DNA of 64,000 nucleotides from Actinomadura parmotrematis (GTDB taxonomy: Bacteria; Actinomycetota; Actinomycetes; Streptosporangiales; Streptosporangiaceae), in NCBI RefSeq assembly GCF_019458805.1, contig NZ_JAIBOA010000008.1:62001-126000 (forward strand). Reading direction: 5' to 3'. Position 1 is the stretch's first letter; every line of letters starts with the position of its first letter. The notes under the pieces were generated by a model. It was not told the origin of the DNA. It did not search any database and was given only the letters and a program-made list of their open reading frames with translations. The position numbers were made by a program, and so were the translations under genes. Below are positions 27,845 to 37,150 of the stretch, piece by piece.

Positions 27845-27918
27845 GGTACTGGGCGGTCCCGGGGCGCCGCCGCCGGATTAACGGCGGGCGGCGGCGGGGC
27901 CGGTCGCGGCGGCGGGGG

Positions 27919-28263
27919 TCAGCCGGGCGGCCAGTTGAGGCCACGGCCGCCGAGGACGTGCGCGTGCACGTGGAAGACGGTCTGGCCGGCCTCCGCGCCG
28001 GTGTTGAAGACGATCCGGTAGCCGCTATCGGCGACGCCCTCGGCCGCGGCGACCTCGTGGGCCTCGCGGAGCAGGTCGGCGGTCAGGCCGGGGTCGGCGG
28101 CGGCGAGCGCGGCGGCGTTCGGGTGGTGGTCGCGCGGGATGACCAGCACGTGGGTGGGCGCCTGCGGGTTGATGTCGCGGAAGGCCAGGGTGCGCTCCGA
28201 CGCGCGGACGACCTCGGCGGGCACGTCCCCCGAAACGATCTTGCAGAAGAGGCAGTCCGTCAT
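27919..28263 (-). CDS. HIT-family nucleotide hydrolase (HINT type)
   Basis: Purine nucleoside phosphoramidase-like protein of 114 residues. The histidine triad is HVHAHV (His98, His100, His102), with the N-terminal zinc-like pair [16 protein letters not shown]. It precedes phoH by 74 bp. On the minus strand TAGTGT (28270-28275) stands 6 nt before the ATG, suggesting a leaderless message. Confidence 0.9.
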   Translation of the reverse strand: MTDCLFCKIVSGDVPAEVVRASERTLAFRDINPQAPTHVLVIPRDHHPNAAALAAADPGLTADLLREAHEVAAAEGVADSGYRIVFNTGAEAGQTVFHVHAHVLGGRGLNWPPG

Positions 28264-28334
28264 GGGCGAACACTATCGCCGCAGCGGCGGGGCGGGCGGC
28301 ATCGGCCCGTGCGGTGACGGGGCCGCGCGCCGCC

Positions 28335-28363
28335 GGGTCGATCGTCCTGTCATGGATCGACCC
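28335..28363 (+). promoter_or_regulatory. Inverted repeat upstream of the sigma factor gene
   Basis: GGGTCGATC and GATCGACCC are perfect 9-bp arms around 11 bases between the divergent HIT and sigma factor genes. It may be an operator or a weak terminator; role unresolved. Confidence 0.35.
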
Positions 28364-28514
28364 AAGACGCCCCTTACTCGGTTTAAGGTTGGCAATTCAG
28401 GCGTTCCCCCGGCGCTGCGCACTCCCGCCTGAACCGGCCGGGACCGCCATGTCCACGCCGTTCTCGGAGGCGGTCCGGAAGGGGCGGCCGGGGCACGGTG
28501 AAGGCGGCGAAAAG

Positions 28515-29123
28515 GTGACCGGGGCAAGACAGAAGATGGCCTTTCGTAAACCGGGTGACGAGGCTGGGCGTCCCACTGACGTGACCGAGACCCTCGTGGC
28601 CAGGGGCGCGGCGGGGGCGGTGGCCGTCGCCTGGGATGCCGACCAGGCGGTGACCGCGCTGTACAGCGCGAACTACCGCTCCCTCGTGCGGCTGGCCGCC
28701 ATGCTGGTGCGCGACGCGGGGACGGCCGAGGAGGTCGTGCAGGACGCGTTCGTCGCCATGCACGGCGGCTGGCGGCGCCTCCGCGACCCCGACAAGGCGC
28801 TGTCGTACCTGCGGCAGTCGGTGGTGAACCGGTCGCGGTCGGTGCTGCGGCACCGCGCCGTCGTGGAGAAGTACGCCCCGAAGGGGCTGCCGGACGCGCC
28901 GAGCGCGGAGGCGGGCGCGATCGGGGAGCTGGAGCGCTCCGCGGTCGTGGCGGCCCTGCACCGGCTCCCCGCGCGGCAGCGCGAGGCGCTGGTGCTGCGC
29001 TACTACGCCGACCTGTCCGAAGCCGAGATCGCCCACAGCATGGGCATCTCGCGTGGCGCCGTGAAGAGCCACACCGCGCGCGGCATGACCGCACTACGCA
29101 ACGTTCTGGAGCAGTTCTCATGA
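28515..29123 (+). CDS. SigE-family (ECF-type) RNA polymerase sigma factor
   Basis: Alternative sigma factor. The region 2 segment ALYSANYRSLVRLAAMLVRDAGTAEEVVQDAFVAMHGGWRRL and region 4 LPARQREALVLRYYADLSEAEIAHSMGISRGAVKSHTARGMTALRNVL are clear. Start is uncertain: GTG 28515 (202 residues, used here), ATG 28449 or ATG 28536 are all in frame and none has a strong ribosome site. The next gene, overlapping by 4 bp, encodes a single-pass membrane protein that could hold the sigma factor. Confidence 0.88.
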   Translation: MTGARQKMAFRKPGDEAGRPTDVTETLVARGAAGAVAVAWDADQAVTALYSANYRSLVRLAAMLVRDAGTAEEVVQDAFVAMHGGWRRLRDPDKALSYLRQSVVNRSRSVLRHRAVVEKYAPKGLPDAPSAEAGAIGELERSAVVAALHRLPARQREALVLRYYADLSEAEIAHSMGISRGAVKSHTARGMTALRNVLEQFS

Positions 29124-29794
29124 CCACGGGCCCCCACGACGAGCTCGGCGAGGTCCTGCGCCGCGCCCTGAACGCGGAGGCGGACCAGGTCAGCCCTTCC
29201 CCCGGCGGCCTGGAGCGCATCCGCGGCCGCATCGACGACCGGCGGCGCGCCCGCTGGCCGGGCTGGGAGTGGTTCACCGCGACCTGGGGCAGGCCGGTGC
29301 TCGCGGTCGGCGCGGCCGTGGTGATCGCCGGCATCGGCGTCTCGGCGCCGCAGACCCTCGACATCATCCAGGCCGGCGGGAGCGGCTCCCCCGACCACGG
29401 CCGCCAGTCGGGCCCCGTTCAGGGCGGCCCGCCGTCGCAGGGCGTCCCGGCCGGGACGCAGTCGGCTCCCGGGCACGGTCCGGACGCGGGCGCGTCGCGG
29501 CCCACCGCGGCCCCGTCCCCGACCTCCTCCTCGGGCGGCACGGCCTGCCCGTCGCCGACGGCGAAGGGTCCCTCGTCGCCGTCCAGCGCCACGGCGGCCA
29601 ACGCGCACGGCAAGTCCGGGTCCTGCCCGACGCCGACCGCGGCGCCGACGAGCGCGCCGCCGGCCACCACGCCGCCGCCGCAGTCCAGCACGTCGCCGAC
29701 CCCGGCTCCGACGACGGACCAGCCGACGGCCACCGAAACGCCGAGCGACTCGGCCGCGGCCAACAACCCGGCCGACGCCGGCGTCTCCCCCTAG
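29120..29794 (+). CDS. Single-pass membrane protein, possible anti-sigma partner
   Basis: A 224-residue protein: a cytosolic N-terminus of about 58 residues (LGEVLRRALNAEADQVSPSPGGLERIRGRI), one hydrophobic helix (59-75), and a long Pro/Ser/Thr/Ala-rich extracellular stalk with two CPSPT/CPTPT-type cysteines. No zinc-binding anti-sigma motif (HXXXCXXC) is present. Coupling to the sigma gene (ATGA overlap) is the main argument for a regulatory role. The low-complexity tail resembles wall-spanning linkers. Confidence 0.7.
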   Translation: MTTGPHDELGEVLRRALNAEADQVSPSPGGLERIRGRIDDRRRARWPGWEWFTATWGRPVLAVGAAVVIAGIGVSAPQTLDIIQAGGSGSPDHGRQSGPVQGGPPSQGVPAGTQSAPGHGPDAGASRPTAAPSPTSSSGGTACPSPTAKGPSSPSSATAANAHGKSGSCPTPTAAPTSAPPATTPPPQSSTSPTPAPTTDQPTATETPSDSAAANNPADAGVSP

Positions 29795-29798
29795 CCGT

Positions 29799-29850
29799 AC
29801 GCGCGAACGCCCCGCTCCCCCTGGGTCAGGGAGGCGGGGCGTTCGCGCGT
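29799..29850. terminator. Bidirectional terminator with perfect 17-bp stem
   Basis: Arms 29799-29815 and 29834-29850 are perfectly complementary over 17 bp around an 18-base loop. It sits between the convergent membrane-protein gene and rsmE and starts 4 bases from the first stop codon. Confidence 0.85.
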
Positions 29851-29854
29851 CCGG

Positions 29855-30586
29855 CTACCAGCGTCCTGTGGCGGCCAGCAGGACCGACGCGGCGGCGACT
29901 CCGGCGGTGGAGGTGCGCAGCACCGTCGGCCCGAGCCTGACGGCCCTGCCGCCGGCATCGGCGAACGCCTCCAGTTCCTCGGGGGCGATGCCGCCCTCGG
30001 GGCCGACCACCACGACGAGGTCGCCGGCGGTGGGCGGCGCGACGGCGCTGAGCGGCTCCGCCGCCTCCTCGTGCAGGACGACGGCGCCGGCGGCGCCCGC
30101 GATGCGGGCGGCGACGGCCTTGGTGGAGGCGAGGTCGGCGACCTCGGGGAGGCGGGCCCGGCGGGCCTGCTTGCCGGCCTCGCGGGCGGTGCTCCGCCAG
30201 CGGGCGAGGGCCTTGGCGCCGCGCTCGGCCTTCCACTGGGTGACGCAGCGCGCCGCCGACCAGGGAACGATCTCGTCGACGCCGACCTCGGTCATCGTCT
30301 CGACGGCGAGCTCGCCGCGGTCGCCCTTCGGCAGCGCCTGCACCACGACGAGGCGCGGCGCGGGCGGCGGCTCGCGGTGGCGGGCGAGCACCTCCAGCGT
30401 CAGCGACACCTTGCCCGCGCCGGTGACGACGCACTCGGCGAGCAGCCCGGCGCCGTCGGTGAGGTCGACGCGCTCGCCGGCCCGCAGGCGGCGCACCGCC
30501 GCGGCGTGCCGCCCCTCCGGGCCGTCGAGGACGACGGCGGCGCGCTCCAGCGCGGCGCCGTCGGCCAGGAACACCGGCGGACTCAT
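29855..30586 (-). CDS. rsmE: 16S rRNA m3U1498 methyltransferase RsmE
   Basis: SPOUT-class methyltransferase of 243 residues. An N-terminal PUA-like part with HAAAVRRLRAGERVDLTDG is followed by the knot: LVVVQALPKGDRGELAVETMTEVGVDEIVPW, VVVVGPEGGIAPEELEAF and VRLGPTVLRTSTAGVAA, which bind S-adenosylmethionine. It lies 11 bp behind dnaJ in the hrcA-dnaJ-rsmE unit. Confidence 0.93.
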   Translation of the reverse strand: MSPPVFLADGAALERAAVVLDGPEGRHAAAVRRLRAGERVDLTDGAGLLAECVVTGAGKVSLTLEVLARHREPPPAPRLVVVQALPKGDRGELAVETMTEVGVDEIVPWSAARCVTQWKAERGAKALARWRSTAREAGKQARRARLPEVADLASTKAVAARIAGAAGAVVLHEEAAEPLSAVAPPTAGDLVVVVGPEGGIAPEELEAFADAGGRAVRLGPTVLRTSTAGVAAASVLLAATGRW

Positions 30587-30597
30587 GACCGGCCGCC

Positions 30598-31728
30598 CTA
30601 GTGCTGGTTGAACACGTCGCGCAGGCGCGAGAACACCCCGCGCTGCCCGGGGGCGAACTTGCCGGGCGGGCGCTCCTCGCCGCGCAGCTTGGCGAGGCGG
30701 CGGAGCAGCTCCTCCTGCTCCTCGTCCAGGTGGCCCGGCGTCTCGACGTTGACGTGGATGTTGAGGTCGCCGCGGCCGCTCTCGTTGAGGTGGCGGACGC
30801 CGCGCCCGTACATGGTGATCACCTGTCCGGCCTGGGTGCCGGGCTTGATGTCGACGTCCTCGGCGCCGTCCAGCGTCTCCACCGTCACGGTGGTGCCGAG
30901 GGCGCCCGCGGTCATCGGGATCTCCACGGTGCAGTGCAGGTCGTCGCCGTCCCGCTCGAAGATCGGGTGCGGGCGCTCGACGATCTCCAGGAAGAGGTCG
31001 CCGGGCGGGCCGCCGCCGGGGCCGACCTCGCCCTCGCCGGCGAGCTGGATGTGGATGCCGTTCTCCACCCCGGCCGGGATCTTGACCTTGACGTTGCGCC
31101 GCGACCGGACCCGGCCGTCGCCCGCGCACTCGGGGCAGGGGTTGCGGATGACGCTGCCGAAGCCGCCGCACTGCGGGCAGGGCCGGGCCGTCATGACCTG
31201 GCCGAGGAAGGACCGCTGCACCTGCTGCACCTCGCCGCGGCCGTTGCAGGTGTCGCAGGTGTCGGGATGGGTGCCGGGCGCGGTGCCCTCGCCCTGGCAG
31301 GAGGTGCAGGTCACCGCGGTGTCGATGGACAGCTCGCGGGTGGTGCCGAAGGCGCTCTCGGCGAGGTCGAGCTCGACGCGCAGCGTGGCGTTGCGGCCGC
31401 GCCGGGCGCGGCTGCGCGGGCCCCGCGCGGACGCGGTGCCGAAGAAGGCGTCCACGATGTCGCTGAACTGGAACCCCGCGCCGGGGCCGAAGCCGCCGGG
31501 ACCGCCGCCGCGCGCGAACGGGTCGGCGCCGAGGTCGTACATCTCGCGCTTCTTGGGGTCGGAGAGCACCTCGTACGCCTGGGTGATCTCCTTGAAGCGC
31601 TCCTGCGTCCCGGGGTCGGGGTTGACGTCAGGATGCAGCTCGCGGGCCAGCCGCCGGTATGCCTTCTTGACCTCGTCCGGACCGGCGTCGCGTGCGATGC
31701 CGAGGGTCGCGTAGTAGTCGTTGGCCAC
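30598..31728 (-). CDS. dnaJ: Chaperone DnaJ (DnaJ2)
   Basis: Hsp40 co-chaperone of DnaK, 376 residues from a GTG start directly against the hrcA stop. J domain (1-66) with HPD in LHPDVN, a Gly/Phe-rich linker ([16 protein letters not shown]), four CXXCXGXG-type zinc motifs (about 140-205), and two C-terminal substrate domains. Linkage to hrcA rather than dnaK-grpE marks it as the second actinobacterial DnaJ. Under CIRCE/HrcA control. Confidence 0.94.
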   Translation of the reverse strand: MANDYYATLGIARDAGPDEVKKAYRRLARELHPDVNPDPGTQERFKEITQAYEVLSDPKKREMYDLGADPFARGGGPGGFGPGAGFQFSDIVDAFFGTASARGPRSRARRGRNATLRVELDLAESAFGTTRELSIDTAVTCTSCQGEGTAPGTHPDTCDTCNGRGEVQQVQRSFLGQVMTARPCPQCGGFGSVIRNPCPECAGDGRVRSRRNVKVKIPAGVENGIHIQLAGEGEVGPGGGPPGDLFLEIVERPHPIFERDGDDLHCTVEIPMTAGALGTTVTVETLDGAEDVDIKPGTQAGQVITMYGRGVRHLNESGRGDLNIHVNVETPGHLDEEQEELLRRLAKLRGEERPPGKFAPGQRGVFSRLRDVFNQH

Positions 31729-32742
31729 TTACGACCCCGCCAGGATCTGTCCGACGTAGCGTGCCACTGCCCGTACCGCTCCCATCGTGCTGGGGTAATC
31801 CATGCGTGTCGGCCCGAGTACACCGAGGCGGGCCAGGGTCATGTCGCCCGTGCCGTAACCGGCGGCGACGACGGAGGTGGACCGGAGCCCCTCGTCGGGG
31901 TTCTCGGTGCCGATCCGCACCGTAACAGTAGAGGAGTCGCCGGTCTCGCCGAGCAATCGCATGAGCACCACCTGTTCCTCCAGCGCCTCCAGGACGTCGC
32001 GCAGGCTCTGCGAGAAGTCCACGTGGGCGAGGTTGGCGGCGCCGGCGAAGACGATCTTCTCCTCGTGCCGGTCGACCAGGCTCTCCAGCAGCACCGACAG
32101 CACCGCGCCCGCCAGCGGCCGGTCGTCCGCGCCGATCTTCTCGGGAAGGTCGGCGACGGCCAGCGGCACCTCGCCGAGGCCGCACCCGTCCAGGCACGTG
32201 TTGAGCAACGCCCGCAGGTGGCCGATCGATTCCTCGCTGACCGGGCCGAGCGTCTCGATGAGCCGCTGCTCGACCCGCCCGGTGTTGAGGATCACCACCA
32301 GCAGCAGCCGGTGCGCGGCCACCGGGACGATCTCCACGTGCCGCACCGTCGAGCGGGTGAGCGAGGGGTACTGCACGACCGCGACCTGCCGGGTGAGCTG
32401 CGCGAGCAGCCGCACCGTGCGGCCGACGACGTCGTCCAGGTCGTAGGCGCCGCCGAGGAAGGTCTCGATGGCGCGCCGCTCGGCCGACGACAGGGGCTTG
32501 ATCTGCGACAGCCGGTCCACGAACAGCCGGTAGCCCTTGTCGGTCGGCACCCGGCCCGCGCTGGTGTGCGGCTGGGTGATGTAGCCCTGCTCCTCCAGCA
32601 CCGCCATGTCGTTGCGGATCGTCGCCGAGGAGACGCCGAGGTTGTGGCGGTCCACCAGGGCCTTGGACCCGACCGGCTCGTTGGTGGACACGTAGTCCTC
32701 CACGATGGCGCGCAGGACGGCGAGTTTCCTGTCGTCGAGCAC
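31729..32742 (-). CDS. hrcA: Heat-inducible transcription repressor HrcA
   Basis: Repressor that binds CIRCE and is folded by GroEL. The 337-residue reading starts at GTG 32742 with [29 protein letters not shown] and has GGAGG seven bases upstream. An ATG five codons earlier (32757) lacks such a site. The winged-helix [35 protein letters not shown] is classic. A CIRCE element lies 26-52 bp upstream, so the hrcA-dnaJ unit represses itself. Confidence 0.94.
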   Translation of the reverse strand: MLDDRKLAVLRAIVEDYVSTNEPVGSKALVDRHNLGVSSATIRNDMAVLEEQGYITQPHTSAGRVPTDKGYRLFVDRLSQIKPLSSAERRAIETFLGGAYDLDDVVGRTVRLLAQLTRQVAVVQYPSLTRSTVRHVEIVPVAAHRLLLVVILNTGRVEQRLIETLGPVSEESIGHLRALLNTCLDGCGLGEVPLAVADLPEKIGADDRPLAGAVLSVLLESLVDRHEEKIVFAGAANLAHVDFSQSLRDVLEALEEQVVLMRLLGETGDSSTVTVRIGTENPDEGLRSTSVVAAGYGTGDMTLARLGVLGPTRMDYPSTMGAVRAVARYVGQILAGS

Positions 32743-32767
32743 CCGGCCACCTCCCATGCCCCTTGTA

Positions 32768-32794
32768 CTGGCACTCCGTACTTCCGAGTGCCAA
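32768..32794 (-). promoter_or_regulatory. CIRCE operator (HrcA binding site)
   Basis: On the minus strand TTGGCACTC-N9-GAGTGCCAG, a 27-bp inverted repeat matching CIRCE (TTAGCACTC-N9-GAGTGCTAA) at 7 of 9 positions in each arm or better. It precedes hrcA, so the regulator gene is its own target. Confidence 0.93.
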
Positions 32795-32861
32795 GTGTAC
32801 GGCCCGCCGGGCCCGGTCCGGAGGTGCCGGGCGGCCCGCGGTCTCGTTAAAGTCCCCTTCC

Positions 32862-33677
32862 ATGGCGACGCGCGACTACGGCGAGGACGTACTGGCGGGC
32901 GACTGGCGGCTGCCGCGCAAGGGCACGATCCCCGAGATCCCGGCGGAACCGGGCCTGGTGGCGGAGGATCCGGCCAGCGGGTTCTGCGGCGCCGTGGTCG
33001 GCTGCGACAAGTTCGGCGTCACGCTGGAGGACCGGTTCGGCAAGCGCCGCCTGTTCCCCCTCGCGCCCGCCGGGTTCCTCATCGACGGCGCGCCGGTGAC
33101 GCTCGTGCGGCCCGCCGCCGCCCCCGCCGGGCCGGCGCGGTCGGCGTCCGGGTCGATCGCGGTGCGGGGGCTGCGGGCGAAGGTGGCCCGGGAGAGCCGG
33201 ATCTACGTCGAGGGCCGGCACGACGCCGAGCTGGTGGAGAAGATCTGGGGCCACGACCTGCGGGTCGAGGGCGTCGTCGTGGAGTACCTGGAGGGCGTCG
33301 ACGACCTGCCCGCGATCGTCGCCGAGTTCGGCCCCGGGGAGGGGCGCCGCCTCGGCGTCCTGGTCGACCACCTGGTCGAGGGCTCCAAGGAGAGCCGGAT
33401 CGCCGCGCGGGTCTCCTCGCCGCACGTGCTGGTCACCGGGCACCCGTTCATCGACGTCTGGGCGGCGGTCAAGCCGGCGGCGGTCGGCATTCGGGCCTGG
33501 CCCGACGTCCCGCGCGGCGTACCTTGGAAGGAAGGGGTGCTGGACGCGCTCGGCTGGCGGGAGGAGACCGGCGCGGCCTGGCAGCGGATCCTCGGCTCGG
33601 TGTCGGCGTACGGCGACCTGGAGCCGGCGCTGCTCGGCCGGGTCGAGGAACTGATCGACTTCGTCACGGCGCCCTGA
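32862..33677 (+). CDS. DUF3097 protein with TOPRIM-like segment
   Basis: A 271-residue actinobacterial protein with no known function. The N-terminal half (about 40-90) is a small beta domain. The segment [18 protein letters not shown] (about 108-125) resembles the Glu motif of TOPRIM domains, and [21 protein letters not shown] (about 160-180) resembles the second, acidic motif of the RNase M5/primase type, though with DHL in place of DXD. A nucleic-acid enzyme is therefore possible. Leaderless: TAAAGT ends 8 nt before the ATG. Divergent from hrcA. Confidence 0.82.
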   Translation: MATRDYGEDVLAGDWRLPRKGTIPEIPAEPGLVAEDPASGFCGAVVGCDKFGVTLEDRFGKRRLFPLAPAGFLIDGAPVTLVRPAAAPAGPARSASGSIAVRGLRAKVARESRIYVEGRHDAELVEKIWGHDLRVEGVVVEYLEGVDDLPAIVAEFGPGEGRRLGVLVDHLVEGSKESRIAARVSSPHVLVTGHPFIDVWAAVKPAAVGIRAWPDVPRGVPWKEGVLDALGWREETGAAWQRILGSVSAYGDLEPALLGRVEELIDFVTAP

Positions 33678-33711
33678 ACCCGACCTCCTCGATCCGGAAC
33701 CCGGGGGACAG

Positions 33712-34314
33712 ATGACCGACGGACCGCAGGACCACTCCGAGCAGGGCGACCCCTACGGCGGGCGGCAGTACGGGCAGCAGTACGGGCAGCAGCCCTACGG
33801 GCAGGCGCCGTACGGCCAGGACCCGTACCAGCAGTACGGCCAACAGCAGCAGTACGGGCAGCAGCAGTACGGGCAGCAGCAGCCGTACGGGCAGCCCGGG
33901 TACGGGCAGCAGCCCTACGGCTACGGCCAGCCCGCCTACGGCTACGACGCCTACGGGCAGGTGCAGCCGTACCAGGCGGCGGGGCAGCCGACGCAGGACG
34001 AGCGGACGTGGGCGATGCTCGGCCACCTCGGCCAGCTCATCGCCGGATTCATCGCGCCGCTGGTGGTCTACCTGGCCCGCAAGGACCAGTCGCCGTTCCT
34101 GCGGCACCACGGCGCCCAGGGCCTGAACTTCGCGATCACCCAGCTGGTCTACCTGATGATCAACTTCATCCTGATCTTCCTGATCATCGGCATCTTCACC
34201 ATGATCGCCTTCAGCATCGCCCAGGTGGTGTTCCTCATCCTGGCGTCGGTCGCCGCCAACCGGGGCGAGTGGTACCGCTTCCCGGCCTTCATGGCCTGGC
34301 CGATGATCAAGTGA
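33712..34314 (+). CDS. DUF4870 membrane protein with YGQ-rich N-terminus
   Basis: A 200-residue protein. Residues 14-87 are low-complexity Tyr/Gly/Gln/Pro (YGQQ, PYGQ units), followed by the DUF4870 core with three hydrophobic segments (about 107-122, 140-157, 160-182) and the family marks [15 protein letters not shown] and [16 protein letters not shown]. It is 34 bp behind DUF3097. A second DUF4870 gene lies at 38619. Function unknown; the family also occurs in Tic20-like proteins. Confidence 0.82.
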   Translation: MTDGPQDHSEQGDPYGGRQYGQQYGQQPYGQAPYGQDPYQQYGQQQQYGQQQYGQQQPYGQPGYGQQPYGYGQPAYGYDAYGQVQPYQAAGQPTQDERTWAMLGHLGQLIAGFIAPLVVYLARKDQSPFLRHHGAQGLNFAITQLVYLMINFILIFLIIGIFTMIAFSIAQVVFLILASVAANRGEWYRFPAFMAWPMIK

Positions 34315-35515
34315 GGTCGCGGACCACGGCGTCGGCGAGCAGGCGGCCGCGCAGCGTCAGCACGGCCCGGCCGCGCTCGTAGGGCTCCTCCTCGACCAGC
34401 CCTTCGGCGACGGCGCGGCGCACCGCGCCGTCGTCGAGCAGGTCCAGCGGGCAGCCCCCGGCGAGCCGGATCTCCAGCATGATCCGCTCGAACCGGCGGT
34501 CCTCGTCCGCCAGCACCTCGCGGGCGTGCGCGGGCGTCACGCCCTCGGCGAGGCGGGCCGCGTACGCCGCGGGGTGCTTGACGTTCCACCAGCGGGTGCC
34601 GCCGACGTGGCTGTGCGCGCCGGGGCCGACGCCCCACCAGTCGGCGCCCGTCCAGTACAGCAGGTTGTGCCGGCAGGCGGCCTCGGGCGACGCCGCCCAG
34701 TTGGAGATCTCGTACCAGTGCAGGCCGTGCGCCGACAGCAGCTCCTCGGCCATCAGGTAGCGGTCGGCCATCGCGTCGTCGTCGGGCGGGGTCAGCTCGC
34801 CGCGGCGGACCCGCGCGGCCAGCCGGGTGCCCTCCTCCACGATCAGCGCGTACGCCGACACGTGGTCGGGGCCGCAGGCGAGGGCGGCCTCCAGGGAGGC
34901 CCGCCAGTCGGCGTCGCTCTCGCCGGGCGTCCCGTAGATCAGGTCGAGGTTGACGTGCGCGAACCCGGCCGCCCGCGTCCACTCCACGACCCGCGGGACG
35001 CGGCCGGGGGTGTGGGTGCGGTCCAGCACCTTCAGGACGTGCTCGCGGGCGCTCTGCATGCCGTAGGACACGCGGGTGAAGCCGTTCGCGCGCAGCTCGC
35101 CGAGGTAGCGGGCGTCCACGGTCTCCGGGTTGGCCTCGGTGGTGACCTCCGCGTCCGGGGCGAGCCCGAACTCGGCGTCGATCGCGGCGAGGATCCGGCC
35201 GAGGTCGCCGGGCGGCAGCAGCGTCGGGGTGCCGCCGCCCACGAACACCGTCCGGACGGGCAGGTCGGCGTCGCCGAGCACCCGCCGCGCCTGCCGCACC
35301 TCGGCGATCGCGGTCGCCGCGTAGTCGTCGCGGCTCGCGCCGGGGCCGAGCTCGGTCGCGGTGTAGGTGTTGAAGTCGCAGTAGCCGCAGCGCGTCACGC
35401 AGAACGGGACGTGCACGTAGAAGGCGAAGGGACGGGAGCCGAGGCCGGCGAGCGCGCCGCCGGGCAGCGCGCCGTCGGCGGGGACCGGATCGCCGTCGGG
35501 CAGGGTCGAGGGCAC
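34307..35515 (-). CDS. hemW: Heme chaperone HemW (radical SAM)
   Basis: Radical-SAM family heme-transfer protein formerly called HemN-like. The 402-residue reading from GTG 35515 has the cluster motif CVTRCGYC (Cys39, Cys43, Cys46), [16 protein letters not shown], and the C-terminal HemN domain. It lacks the extra N-terminal residues of true coproporphyrinogen dehydrogenase HemN, which supports HemW. CAGACT (35522-35527) sits 6 nt before the GTG. It overlaps the DUF4870 gene tail-to-tail by 8 bp. Confidence 0.9.
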   Translation of the reverse strand: MPSTLPDGDPVPADGALPGGALAGLGSRPFAFYVHVPFCVTRCGYCDFNTYTATELGPGASRDDYAATAIAEVRQARRVLGDADLPVRTVFVGGGTPTLLPPGDLGRILAAIDAEFGLAPDAEVTTEANPETVDARYLGELRANGFTRVSYGMQSAREHVLKVLDRTHTPGRVPRVVEWTRAAGFAHVNLDLIYGTPGESDADWRASLEAALACGPDHVSAYALIVEEGTRLAARVRRGELTPPDDDAMADRYLMAEELLSAHGLHWYEISNWAASPEAACRHNLLYWTGADWWGVGPGAHSHVGGTRWWNVKHPAAYAARLAEGVTPAHAREVLADEDRRFERIMLEIRLAGGCPLDLLDDGAVRRAVAEGLVEEEPYERGRAVLTLRGRLLADAVVRDLT

Positions 35516-35565
35516 CCGCCAAGTCTGCCCTGCCCCCGGGGCTGCTCCGGACGCCCGGCGCCCGC

Positions 35566-36006
35566 TCAGGCGCCGGCGAGGCGCTCGCGCAGCCAGGCCG
35601 GGACGTGCTCGGCGGCGCGCGGGAACCGCTCCAGGTCGCGCCGGTAGGCGTCCGCCGTCAGCGGCGGCGTGAAGGCGGGCTCGGCGTCGAAGTCGAACTC
35701 GGCGCTGAACCGGCCGGAGCGCTCCACGTCCAGCCGGGCGGTGAACCAGGCGCCCTTGTCGCCCCGGTACATGACGCGGCGCAGCTCGTCCATCTTCCCG
35801 AGGGCCTGCCCCGGCGGCATGGACGTGCGGACCGCGCCGGTGGAGTCCTCGATCTCGAACAGCACGCTGTCGATGCCGACGGTCGCGTGGAACTCGAACC
35901 CCAGGCGTTCCCAGCCGAACGGCGCGGCGGCGCGCAGGGCCCGGACGGCGCCCTGCACCACCTCCCGCTCCTTGGCGGAGCGCAGAACCTGCTCTGCGTG
36001 GGTCAC
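35566..36006 (-). CDS. YezG/DUF600-like immunity or antitoxin protein
   Basis: A 146-residue protein from a GTG start with GGAGG eight bases upstream. The C-terminal block GAWFTARLDVERSGRFSAEFDFD followed by YRRDLERFPRAAEHVPAWL follows the YezG (DUF600) pattern, a family of antitoxins and contact-inhibition immunity proteins. No LXG or other polymorphic toxin gene is beside it, so it may be an orphan immunity gene. Family assignment is by pattern memory and should be treated as moderate. Confidence 0.6.
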   Translation of the reverse strand: MTHAEQVLRSAKEREVVQGAVRALRAAAPFGWERLGFEFHATVGIDSVLFEIEDSTGAVRTSMPPGQALGKMDELRRVMYRGDKGAWFTARLDVERSGRFSAEFDFDAEPAFTPPLTADAYRRDLERFPRAAEHVPAWLRERLAGA

Positions 36007-36214
36007 GCGGGGAACCTCCGGACGGGCGCGGGCGGGGCGGCGGGCGAGGGGACGTCACCCGACCGTACCGGGATATCCGCGCAGGTCATGGGAGGACGCC
36101 CGTGTCGCGGGCGCCGCGTGGCGGGACGGCGGGGACGTTACCGGACGATGCCCGCGTGACCGGTACGAAGATACCGGCGGCGCGCGGCCCGCCGATGCGG
36201 ATAGGGTCGCCTCG

Positions 36215-37102
36215 ATGGGCAACGGGGACGACGGCGCCGCCGGCCACTACGGGCGGGTGCCGGCACGGGTGCTGCTGCGCGGCGAGCCCGGCGGCTGGCA
36301 CTACGAGGTCATCGACGAGAAGGACGGCCGCGAGCGGGTCCGGGTACCCGGCGCCGGCGTCCGCTGGGACGCGGCGGGCCGCGCCGATCCCGAGCCGTCC
36401 TGGTGGCCGCGGCGGCTCGCCGAGACGGCCGCGGCGGCCCGCGAGCTCGCCGAGCGGGCCGTCACCGACCGCACCTTCGACGAGCTCGGCGTCGAGGCCG
36501 CCATCTCCTGGTTCGCCGTGGCCGAGCCGGTCGAGTGGGAGGGCCTGGTCACCCTCCGCGACCCCGACCCGGCGCGGTTCCCCGGCCGGGTCGCGCCGTT
36601 CGTGGTGGTGCTGGAGCCCGGCCGCGGCGCGGTGCTGCCCGACGCGCACCTGCTGTTCTCCACGCCCGCCGCCGACGTCCGGTCGGTGCTCGACTCGGTC
36701 GCGCGGCGCTGCGGCGTCGAGGGCCCGGCCGCGTCGTTCCTCTGCGGCTACACCGACCACCAGAGCGTGCGGGTCGGCCGCGGCTCGCTGTCGGCGGCGT
36801 CCGCCCGCGGCCCGGACGGGGTGCCGCGGGTCGCCTGGATCTACGGGCAGCGCGCGGACGGCTGGAGCGGCAACCCCGAGCTGCGGCTCCGCCTGGACGG
36901 CGTGGACCTGCTGGACGAGCCCGCCGCGGACGTCGTCACGCTGTTCCGCGACCTCGGCCACGAGGTCCTGCAGAACGGCTACCGGGCCCTGCTGCCCGCC
37001 CTCGGGCTGCGGCTGTACGCCCCCGGCGGCGGCCGCTCCCCCGGCCGTTTCACCGGCGCCGCCCTGCAGTTCCCGGCGCCGCCCGGCGTCGACGGACCGT
37101 AG
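36215..37102 (+). CDS. Conserved actinobacterial hypothetical protein
   Basis: A 295-residue soluble protein. It has two alpha/beta halves: WHYEVIDEKDGRERVRVPGAGVRWD (about 31-54) and a C-terminal RLRLDGVDLLDEPAADVVTLFRDLGHEVLQNGYRALLPALGLRLYAP. The latter resembles regions of small immunity-like proteins, but I recognise no named family. Leaderless by TAGGGT (36202-36207) 7 nt before the ATG. Divergent from the YezG-like gene. Confidence 0.7.
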   Translation: MGNGDDGAAGHYGRVPARVLLRGEPGGWHYEVIDEKDGRERVRVPGAGVRWDAAGRADPEPSWWPRRLAETAAAARELAERAVTDRTFDELGVEAAISWFAVAEPVEWEGLVTLRDPDPARFPGRVAPFVVVLEPGRGAVLPDAHLLFSTPAADVRSVLDSVARRCGVEGPAASFLCGYTDHQSVRVGRGSLSAASARGPDGVPRVAWIYGQRADGWSGNPELRLRLDGVDLLDEPAADVVTLFRDLGHEVLQNGYRALLPALGLRLYAPGGGRSPGRFTGAALQFPAPPGVDGP

Positions 37103-37150
37103 TCTCGATCTTCACCTGGCGGCCACCTCGCCCGCCTAGCCTCCGGGGCC

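Noticed and set aside
28449..28514. Sigma factor start at ATG 28449
   Set aside because: No ribosome site, and the extra residues are not sigma-like. Kept only as an alternative.
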